Source: Erysipelotrichaceae bacterium (GTDB lineage: Bacteria; Bacillota_I; Bacilli_A; Erysipelotrichales; Erysipelotrichaceae). Taken from it: a stretch of 34,264 nt of DNA. Positions within the stretch are counted from its first letter, which is position 1. Each line of letters starts with the position of its first letter. The translations under genes were made by a program, and so were the position numbers. Location of the stretch: NCBI GenBank assembly GCA_015058845.1, contig SVBO01000010.1:1-34264 (forward strand), given 5' to 3'. This document shows positions 26,034 to 32,564 of the stretch, in pieces. Below the pieces are notes generated by a model. It searched no databases, had not been told where the DNA came from, and worked only from the letters and a program-made list of their open reading frames with translations.

Positions 26034-26282
26034 TTAATAAGATTCAAACTTGATAGTGATCTTCTTACGTTCACTTCTAGAGCCGATAGCCATCATTTGA
26101 CGGATCGCACTAGCCATACTGCCTTGCTTACCAATTAAACGTGCTGTATCCTTGGAATCACAGTATACATATAAAAGAATCTCATTATCATTTAGGCTTT
26201 GCATTTGCTTGACACTCAAAGCATTTTGATTGTCAACCATTGGCTTTACCAAATTCAAAAGAACTTCTTCAAAATTGATCAT
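26034..26282 (-). CDS. khpA: KH-domain RNA-binding protein KhpA (YlqC)
   Basis: Small RNA-binding protein that in other Bacillota pairs with KhpB and affects cell length and RNA stability. Its 82 residues are one KH domain with the binding loop LIGKQGSMAS (GxxG at GKQG, about 52-55). It starts 5 bases after the rpsP stop. The position between rpsP and rimM is conserved. The downstream hairpin may set its level above that of rimM-trmD. Confidence 0.92.
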   Translation of the reverse strand: MINFEEVLLNLVKPMVDNQNALSVKQMQSLNDNEILLYVYCDSKDTARLIGKQGSMASAIRQMMAIGSRSERKKITIKFESY

Positions 26283-26287
26283 AGTTC

Positions 26288-26560
26288 TTATTTAGAGTTC
26301 TTTGACTCATGGAATTTCTTCATGATACCTTCGTTAGATAATAAGCTACGAACTGTATCAGAAGGTTGAGCACCGTTGTGTAACCACTTAAGAGCTAATT
26401 CTTCATTGATTGTAACTTGAGCTGGTTCCTTAACTGGGTTGTAAGTACCTACAACTTCGATAAAACGACCATCACGAGGGCTGCGAGAATCAGCTGCAAC
26501 GATACGATATACTGGAGCCTTCTTTTGACCCATTCTTGCTAAACGTAATTTAACTGCCAT
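26288..26560 (-). CDS. rpsP: 30S ribosomal protein S16
   Basis: Early-binding 30S protein. The length of 90 residues is normal. The N-terminus [29 protein letters not shown] is the family signature; [10 protein letters not shown] and [14 protein letters not shown] follow. The start has AGGAGG. It is driven by a near-perfect promoter that overlaps the ffh terminator, as expected for the heavily expressed head of rpsP-khpA-rimM-trmD. Confidence 0.98.
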   Translation of the reverse strand: MAVKLRLARMGQKKAPVYRIVAADSRSPRDGRFIEVVGTYNPVKEPAQVTINEELALKWLHNGAQPSDTVRSLLSNEGIMKKFHESKNSK

Positions 26561-26598
26561 ATATATTTCCTCCTATAAATTACTCATTTGACTCGTAT

Positions 26599-26626
26599 AT
26601 TATATCACTAAATAAAAAGGTGTCAA
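26599..26626 (-). promoter_or_regulatory. rpsP promoter
   Basis: Perfect -35 TTGACA (26626-26621) and perfect -10 TATAAT (26604-26599) with a TG extension (TGATATAAT), 16 bases apart. The -35 box is part of the ffh terminator stem. Confidence 0.9.
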
Positions 26627-26646
26627 GTATTTTTACTTAACACTTT
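26611..26646 (-). terminator. intrinsic terminator after ffh
   Basis: The 13-position stem (26646-26634 with 26629-26617; one mismatch, one G-U) has an AAAA loop and is followed by TTTATTT. The descending arm includes the rpsP -35 box. Confidence 0.85.
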
Positions 26647-26658
26647 GTACTTTTTATT

Positions 26659-28077
26659 TTACCAACGTTTACCACGCATAAATGATGGAATTTGTCCCTT
26701 ACTCATCTTTTGTTGTTTCTTAGGATTTTGTAATGCACTCATATCTGGCATAGATGGCATACCTCCTCCTTGACTCATACGAGTAAGCATAGTCATCATT
26801 TCTTTTTGTTTCTTGAAGTTATTGATCACTTGGTTTACTTCATTGACTGATGTACCACTACCCTTTGCAATACGATTCTTATGAGAGGCACGTAAGATAG
26901 ATGGATCTTTTCTTTCTTTCTTAGTCATAGATAGAATGATCGCTTCTGTACGTTTCATAGTTTTATCAGTCTTATCATCATCTAATTGTTCTAATTGAGA
27001 GAAAGCACTCATACCAGGGATCATCTTCATGATACCACTTAATGGTCCAAGTTTCTTCATCATCTTCATTTGTTTCAACATATCTTCTAGATCGAAAGTA
27101 CCGTTCATCATCTTCTGCATCAACTTCATACTTTCTTCTTCATCCATGTTTTCTTGCGCTTTCTCAACTAATGTTAATACATCTCCCATACCTAAGATAC
27201 GATCTGCTAATCTTTCTGGATAGAAGATACTCATATCAGAGATCTTTTCCCCTTCACCAATAAACTTCACTGGCACAGATGTGATACTCTTAACACTTAG
27301 TACAGAACCACCACGAGAGTCACCATCCATCTTAGTCACTACTAGACCTGTGACAGATAATAATTCATGGAATGATTTCGCTACATGGATGATATCTTGA
27401 CCAGACATGGCATCAACTACTAATAAGATCTCATCTGGTGTAATAGTCTTCTTGATCTGAGATAGTTCTTCCATCAATGCTTCATCGATATGTAGACGAC
27501 CTGCTGTATCGACGATCATAACATCAAATTGGTTTGCTAATGCATATTGTTTAGCTTGTTTTACTAATTCTACTGCCGAAAGAGATACTCCTCTTTCAAA
27601 CACTTCGATCTCACATTGTTTCCCAAGTGTCTTTAATTGATCGATCGCAGCAGGACGGATCAAGTCACATGCTACCATCAATACCTTCTTACCTTGCTTC
27701 GTTAATAAGTTAGCGATCTTAGCTACACTGGTAGTCTTACCGCCACCTTGCAGACCTACCATCATGATCGTAGTTAATCCATTAGTCTTGATATTTAATG
27801 AAGTATCTCCACTTCCTAATAAATCTACTAATTTATCATGAACGATCTTAACGACCATTTGTCCTGGTTCTACTGCTGTATATACCTGTTGACCAATAGC
27901 CTCTTCTTTGATCTCTGCTAATAATTTCTTAACAACGGAATAGTTAACATCTGCTTCTAATAGAGCCAAACGGATCTCTTTCAGCATGCTCTCCATGTTG
28001 TTTTCACTTAATTTATCTTTCCCTTGAATATGTTTGAATGCCTTCGTAATTTTGTTACCTAAATTCTCAAATGCCAT
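26659..28077 (-). CDS. ffh: signal recognition particle protein Ffh (SRP54)
   Basis: GTPase that binds 4.5S/6S-type SRP RNA and signal sequences to target membrane proteins. I choose the ATG at 28077 (472 residues), nine bases after GGAGG; an in-frame TTG overlaps that site. The N domain reads MAFENLGNKITKAF. The G domain has GLQGGGKTTSVAK (G1, about 105-117), DTAGRLH and TKMDGDSRGG. The M domain is methionine-rich (LEDMLKQMKMMKKLG, GGGMPSMPDM) and ends KGQIPSFMRGKRW. The usual partner ylxM is not upstream; cyuA is, behind a terminator. Confidence 0.97.
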   Translation of the reverse strand: MAFENLGNKITKAFKHIQGKDKLSENNMESMLKEIRLALLEADVNYSVVKKLLAEIKEEAIGQQVYTAVEPGQMVVKIVHDKLVDLLGSGDTSLNIKTNGLTTIMMVGLQGGGKTTSVAKIANLLTKQGKKVLMVACDLIRPAAIDQLKTLGKQCEIEVFERGVSLSAVELVKQAKQYALANQFDVMIVDTAGRLHIDEALMEELSQIKKTITPDEILLVVDAMSGQDIIHVAKSFHELLSVTGLVVTKMDGDSRGGSVLSVKSITSVPVKFIGEGEKISDMSIFYPERLADRILGMGDVLTLVEKAQENMDEEESMKLMQKMMNGTFDLEDMLKQMKMMKKLGPLSGIMKMIPGMSAFSQLEQLDDDKTDKTMKRTEAIILSMTKKERKDPSILRASHKNRIAKGSGTSVNEVNQVINNFKKQKEMMTMLTRMSQGGGMPSMPDMSALQNPKKQQKMSKGQIPSFMRGKRW

Positions 28078-28103
28078 TTCAATTTCCTCCAATAACTTTT
28101 GTT

Positions 28104-28132
28104 ATTATAACACATTGCCTATTCCTTGTCAT
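28104..28132 (-). promoter_or_regulatory. ffh promoter
   Basis: ATGACA (28132-28127, five of six matches to TTGACA), a 17-base spacer and TATAAT (28109-28104) with TG extension. Confidence 0.75.
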
Positions 28133-28154
28133 GTATAGGAAGTAAGAATGTGAA

Positions 28155-28176
28155 TTAAAAAGGTGCATAAGCACCT
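28155..28176 (-). terminator. intrinsic terminator overlapping the cyuA stop
   Basis: The stem AGGTGC/GCACCT (6 pairs) has a 4-base loop and is followed by TTTTTAATTC. The TAG stop of cyuA supplies the first base pairs of the stem. Confidence 0.75.
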
Positions 28177-29455
28177 ATTTCTCCCATGTATCTAACATGA
28201 TATTCAAGATCTCTTCATCTGTTTCCTTCATACCATACTTACCAAGATATCCTACAGCAGAGATCGTAGACTCAATATCTTCTTTCAGAATACCTAATGT
28301 AGAGTCATATACACGATTACGCATTGCTAATTGATGCGCCATCATAGCAGCATCTACAGAAGTAGCGATCTTAGCAGCACATGTGGCTTTTGCGCCATCA
28401 CATACGATTCCTGGGATGTCTGCTAGTGTATTCGTAATAGTATTGCGTAATTGCTGGATCGATGCATTCTCGATATAAGAGATCGCACATCCTGCTGCAC
28501 AAGCAGCACTAACTGCTCCACAGAAAGCCGATAAACGACCGATACGTGTCTTTTGATGGATCGTCATGAGATTAGAGAAGACTAATGTTCTCCATAACTG
28601 TTCTTTTGTTTTATTCTTTTCCTTAGCATATACGATTACTGGAACAGAACAAGTGATCCCTTGATTACCACTTCCAGAATTCGTAACAACTGGTAAAGAA
28701 CAACCACACATTCTAGCTTCACTAGCAGCAGCTGTATATGCCTTCATCTGTGTAAATACACTATTCTCTCCTGTTTCTAGTAATACCTTACCAAGACCAA
28801 TTCCATAATTCCCGGTTAATCCTTCATTAGCAATTGCCATATTGTACTGGATCTGACGTTGTACTAAGAATTTGATATCTTCTAATTCACAAGTATTCGC
28901 AAAGTGATAGATCTTTTCTAAGCTTAAACAACTACGATCTGTAAAGGATCCTAGATACTTTTCATTTCCCTCTTCCTCAAAGATCGTTTGATCATCATAT
29001 TGAATCTTAGTGATATGTGTATGAGCATCTTGGATCTCTACACTACAACTATGATTCTCTCCATAGGCTTTGATGACGATATGTAGAACACGATTCGTAT
29101 CTAGTAAATTTACTTGACAGAAATCTTGCTTCACTAACTCTTTCGTCTTAGCAATAGCCTCATCACTGACCTCAGCAATCACTTCTAACTCACGAGCAGT
29201 ATTTCCTGCTAATATACCAATAATAGCACTTGCTTCAATACCGATCAGATTTCCAGTATTAGGTACGATAACACACTTGGTATTCTTGATAATATTCCCA
29301 CTACAAAAAGCCTCAAGACGTACTACTTCCTCTTGTAATATATCCTTAGCTTTACTAGCTGCATAGGCAATAGCAATCGGTTCTGTACACCCCATTGCAG
29401 GAACCATTTCTTCTTTTAAAATCGATAGAAACTTTTGATATTCCACTGTATTCAT
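28175..29455 (-). CDS. cyuA: L-cysteine desulfidase family protein (CyuA/YhaM, UPF0597)
   Basis: Iron-sulphur enzyme that breaks L-cysteine into pyruvate, ammonia and sulphide. I choose the ATG at 29455 (426 residues), preceded by GGGGA. Diagnostic text: PAMGCTEPIAIAYAA (Cys23, expected cluster ligand), FCSGNIIKN, PNTGNLIGIEASA, EARMCGCSLPVVTNSGSGNQG, FCGAVSAACAAGCAISY and IVCDGAKATCAAKI with a Cys pair probably also binding the cluster. It may supply sulphide or degrade excess cysteine; a cysteine desulfurase and thiI lie nearby, but on a separate transcript. The first 101 bases overlap the frame of the upstream small gene. Confidence 0.88.
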   Translation of the reverse strand: MNTVEYQKFLSILKEEMVPAMGCTEPIAIAYAASKAKDILQEEVVRLEAFCSGNIIKNTKCVIVPNTGNLIGIEASAIIGILAGNTARELEVIAEVSDEAIAKTKELVKQDFCQVNLLDTNRVLHIVIKAYGENHSCSVEIQDAHTHITKIQYDDQTIFEEEGNEKYLGSFTDRSCLSLEKIYHFANTCELEDIKFLVQRQIQYNMAIANEGLTGNYGIGLGKVLLETGENSVFTQMKAYTAAASEARMCGCSLPVVTNSGSGNQGITCSVPVIVYAKEKNKTKEQLWRTLVFSNLMTIHQKTRIGRLSAFCGAVSAACAAGCAISYIENASIQQLRNTITNTLADIPGIVCDGAKATCAAKIATSVDAAMMAHQLAMRNRVYDSTLGILKEDIESTISAVGYLGKYGMKETDEEILNIMLDTWEK

Positions 29456-29771
29456 AGTAATCCCCATTCTTAAATACATCTTGTCTTACATTCATGAAAT
29501 CTTGTGATAAAGATAGAGTTTGGCTTAAATATGATAAAGCATTGTCATTAGAAACTATCTCGAATTTCAAGTTATCTTTTAATACTTTGAAATTAATCTT
29601 ACGAGATGTGAGTACACCGCATTTGCACCATAGTGTATGTCTACCAGGTAAAATATCAACACATAGTTCTTCATTAGCTTTTAGTTTACCCATCATATAA
29701 TTATCGATATATACACTGAATAATGCATGTGCTTCATGGGCATCTACGCGATTGATCATTACTTTAGCCAT
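29355..29771 (-). CDS. hypothetical small protein with PEGA-like beta domain
   Basis: Unknown function. A strong AGGAGG site and a promoter precede the ATG, so expression is likely. The 138 residues have no signal peptide. Residues about 12-75 look like a small beta-sandwich of PEGA/carboxypeptidase-regulatory type: VYIDNYMMGKLKANEEL, LPGRHTLWCKCG, KINFKVLKDNLKFEIV. The last ~33 residues (from about YEYSG) are encoded inside the start of cyuA in another frame and read as an odd Cys-rich tail (DCYCLCS). That tail may be an extension gained by loss of an earlier stop, so the conserved part probably ends near residue 100. Confidence 0.65.
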   Translation of the reverse strand: MAKVMINRVDAHEAHALFSVYIDNYMMGKLKANEELCVDILPGRHTLWCKCGVLTSRKINFKVLKDNLKFEIVSNDNALSYLSQTLSLSQDFMNVRQDVFKNGDYYEYSGISKVSIDFKRRNGSCNGVYRTDCYCLCS

Positions 29772-29801
29772 AGGTCTTCCTCCTATCTATTATCATAAGT
29801 T

Positions 29802-29829
29802 ATTATATAATGTATTTCGTAAAATACAA
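29802..29829 (-). promoter_or_regulatory. promoter of the PEGA-like gene (and probably cyuA)
   Basis: TTGTAT (29829-29824), a 16-base spacer and TATAAT (29807-29802). No separate cyuA promoter is visible, so the two genes are likely cotranscribed. Confidence 0.6.
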
Positions 29830-29883
29830 GAGATAAAGAGAAATTGGTATACTTTATATTTAGAAATGCTAAACAAGAAAGTA

Positions 29884-29911
29884 TATAAAAAGGAGAAGTA
29901 TTTCTTCTCCT
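29884..29911 (-). terminator. intrinsic terminator after the Asn/Gln-rich small gene
   Basis: The perfect 8-pair stem AGGAGAAG/CTTCTCCT has a 5-base loop and is followed by TTTTTATATAC. Confidence 0.9.
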
Positions 29912-29925
29912 AAAATGATTACGAT

Positions 29926-30186
29926 TTATTTACGTAATGTGTTGTTTTGACGTACGTTTTGTTGACGTTGTTTGTCATTGTCTTTCTGACGATTATTGTC
30001 TTCTAAATTAAACCAATTCTCTTCTACTTCTTCATTGTAACGAGCCCCTAATTCATTAGCCATTTCCATATCGAATCTTTGTTGGTTCTTACGGTTTTCT
30101 TCACTTTGTTTTTGTAGTTGGTTTTGATTACGATTTAGTGATTCATTACGTTTTTGATTGTTGTTTTGGTTGATTTGATTATTCAT
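29926..30186 (-). CDS. small Asn/Gln-rich hydrophilic protein, possibly SASP-related
   Basis: I choose the ATG at 30186 (86 residues) with GAGGTGAG upstream; the GTG three codons earlier is part of that site. The ends are low-complexity (Asn, Gln, Arg, Lys), with no hydrophobic segment. The central, more ordered piece RFDMEMANELGARYNEEVEE contains EMANELG, which resembles the E-[IF]-A-[SN]-E-[FL]-G site where spore protease GPR cuts small acid-soluble spore proteins. The C-terminal SASP motif (VGG...K) is not present, so relation to SASPs is a guess. It has its own terminator and lies after thiI. Confidence 0.65.
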   Translation of the reverse strand: MNNQINQNNNQKRNESLNRNQNQLQKQSEENRKNQQRFDMEMANELGARYNEEVEENWFNLEDNNRQKDNDKQRQQNVRQNNTLRK

Positions 30187-30240
30187 TTTTCTCACCTCGA
30201 TGATAGTATTACCATCCGAAAGTGAGTCTATACATGAATC

Positions 30241-31422
30241 TTAGAATAGATCCTCATTTTCATTCTGTGGATAGATAACGATCGTTTCTGTAGCATTCAC
30301 ACAATCTTCGATCATCTTCTCATAATCCCATCTCTCAAAGCTTTCCGCACGTTTACGAGTAGGCTTTGTAACTGGATTCTTTGGAGTAAAGATTGTACAG
30401 CAATCCTCAAATGGTTGAATAGATAACTCATATGTATCGATTTTCTTAGCTACATCAATGATCTCTAACTTATCATATGTTACTACTGGTCTAAGCACTG
30501 GAATATCTACTACACAGTTGATCGTATCCATACTCTCTAATGTTTGAGAAGCAACTTGTCCCACACTCTCTCCATTAACTAATGCTTTACAGTTATTCTT
30601 CTCTGCCACTCTTTGTCCAATACGATACATCATACGACGCATAATAGTGATCGGATAGCTTTCTGAAGCATGTTTATAGATTTCTAATTGAATATCTGTA
30701 AATGGTACGATGTGTAGTTTCACACGTCCTTGATAACGAGCTAATTTACGTGCTAGGTCGATTACTTTTTGTTTCGCTCTATCACTTGTATATGGTGGAG
30801 AAGCATAGTGGATACACTCGATCTCAATACCACGTTTCATAGTTAGATAAGAAGCTACTGGAGAATCGATACCACCAGATAACATAACTAATGCTTTACC
30901 CCCTGCTCCTACTGGATATCCTCCAGCACCCATGATCACTTTAGATAATACATAAGCACAGTCAGGACGGATCTCGATCTGTAAGCGAATATCTGGTTGA
31001 CGTACATTTACTTTACAAGTAGTGTTCTTCAAAATCTTAGTTGCTACATAACGATTGATCTCATCACTATTCATAGGATAAGACTTATCACTACGACGAG
31101 CATCTACTTTAAATGTGCAACCTTCATTCTCTTGCATCATTTCAAGTGCGATACACGCGATCTCTTCGATGTCTTTACTACTCTTTACAGCTGGTGAGAA
31201 AGAATGGATCCCGAATACATGTTGTAGACGTTCACACACAGCATCTTTATCTTCTCCATGTAGAATGACGAACATTCTATCATGCATAGTTTCAAACTTT
31301 AAATTAGGAAAATCATTCAATGCATTCTTCGCATTATTGCGAAGACGTACAATGAAATCTTTCTTATTCTTACCCTTGGTAGATAATTCACCAAAGCGTA
31401 CTAAGATATGATTATATTCCAT
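30241..31422 (-). CDS. thiI: tRNA 4-thiouridine synthetase ThiI
   Basis: Adenylates U8 of tRNA and inserts sulphur to give 4-thiouridine. It has 393 residues: N-terminal ferredoxin-like domain (ILVRFGELSTKGKNK), THUMP domain (about 60-165), and PP-loop ATPase with VMLSGGIDSPVASYL (about 181-195). There is no C-terminal rhodanese domain, as in the Bacillus form, so sulphur must come directly from a desulfurase; the gene for one ends 11 bases upstream. The ribosome site is AAGGAGA. Confidence 0.95.
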   Translation of the reverse strand: MEYNHILVRFGELSTKGKNKKDFIVRLRNNAKNALNDFPNLKFETMHDRMFVILHGEDKDAVCERLQHVFGIHSFSPAVKSSKDIEEIACIALEMMQENEGCTFKVDARRSDKSYPMNSDEINRYVATKILKNTTCKVNVRQPDIRLQIEIRPDCAYVLSKVIMGAGGYPVGAGGKALVMLSGGIDSPVASYLTMKRGIEIECIHYASPPYTSDRAKQKVIDLARKLARYQGRVKLHIVPFTDIQLEIYKHASESYPITIMRRMMYRIGQRVAEKNNCKALVNGESVGQVASQTLESMDTINCVVDIPVLRPVVTYDKLEIIDVAKKIDTYELSIQPFEDCCTIFTPKNPVTKPTRKRAESFERWDYEKMIEDCVNATETIVIYPQNENEDLF

Positions 31423-31433
31423 ATATATCTCCT

Positions 31434-32555
31434 TTACTTAACAAACTTCTCGATCGTTGTAATAACTTGCTTTACAAAGCTTTCAATATCTTTATGACTT
31501 ACTTCCTCATGCATACTCACGCGGATCGTATGATCAGCTTCTTCTAGGCTAATACCAAGTGCTACTAATACATGAGAGGCACTTTGTTCTTGAGAAGAAC
31601 AGGTACTTTTAGCACTTACCATAAAGCCTGCTGATTGTAATGAATTCATCATGATCTCACTTGGTACTGGACTAGCGAAATTAAAGATGAATGGACTTCC
31701 ATTGACTGGAGAGTGTACCTTGACACCCTCTACTTGACTTAAAGTATTTCGTAGATATTGATTCAATTCACTTACATGCTTATACGCTTTAGGTTGAGCA
31801 GTAAGTGCTTTACGTAATGTCTTAGCTAATACAATTTGTGCTGGTGCATTGATCGTACCCCCACGCATACCTCTTTCCTGTTCTCCACCACAGATCACAG
31901 GTTCTAGATACAAGGAAGCTGGTTTAAATAAAATACCACTTCCCTTTAATCCATGGATCTTATGTGCTGAGATAGTGCCCATATCTACATATTCTAATGA
32001 TAGTGGGATCTTACCTACTGCTTGTACAAGATCACAATGGAATAAAATGCCACGATGTCTTTCGTGTAACATCTTACCGATCTCATGGATCGGATTGATC
32101 GAACCCACTTCATTATTGACAGCCATAATAGATACTACAGCAGTATCCTCACAAATAGCTCTTTCTACTTGTTCTACAGTAACTACTCCTTGTTCATTTA
32201 CAGGAAGATATGTCACTTTACAACCAAAGTATTTCTCTAATTGTTGACAAGTATGAATAATGGAAGCATGTTCGATATTCGTTGTAATGATGTGTTTCTT
32301 ATTTTGTCCTAATACGACACCCTTTAGGGCTAAGTTATTGGATTCACTGGCACCTGATGTGAAGATAATGTCTTTCTTAATTAAGTGTAGAGAATCAATA
32401 ATATGGCCTCTCGCTTGCTCTAGCAAACGAGAAGCCTCGACACCTACTGTATGTATAGAATCAGGATTTCCAAATAAACTCTTAAGCAAAGTGGTATATG
32501 TATTCAACACTTCACTATCTAAAGGAGTGGTCGCTGCATAATCTAAATATACCAT
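31434..32555 (-). CDS. cysteine desulfurase, NifS/IscS family (NifZ-type partner of ThiI)
   Basis: PLP enzyme that removes sulphur from cysteine as enzyme-bound persulfide. I choose the ATG at 32555 (373 residues), six bases after AGGTG; a GTG three codons earlier is too close to the ezrA stop. The N-terminal VYLDYAATTPLDSEV, ASESNNLALKG, the PLP lysine in TISAHKIHGLKGSG and the catalytic cysteine in SAKSTCSSQEQSA are all seen. The order ezrA-desulfurase-thiI is the same as ezrA/nifZ/thiI of Bacillus, where this enzyme supplies ThiI. A role in Fe-S assembly cannot be excluded. Confidence 0.93.
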   Translation of the reverse strand: MVYLDYAATTPLDSEVLNTYTTLLKSLFGNPDSIHTVGVEASRLLEQARGHIIDSLHLIKKDIIFTSGASESNNLALKGVVLGQNKKHIITTNIEHASIIHTCQQLEKYFGCKVTYLPVNEQGVVTVEQVERAICEDTAVVSIMAVNNEVGSINPIHEIGKMLHERHRGILFHCDLVQAVGKIPLSLEYVDMGTISAHKIHGLKGSGILFKPASLYLEPVICGGEQERGMRGGTINAPAQIVLAKTLRKALTAQPKAYKHVSELNQYLRNTLSQVEGVKVHSPVNGSPFIFNFASPVPSEIMMNSLQSAGFMVSAKSTCSSQEQSASHVLVALGISLEEADHTIRVSMHEEVSHKDIESFVKQVITTIEKFVK

Positions 32556-32564
32556 ATATAACAC

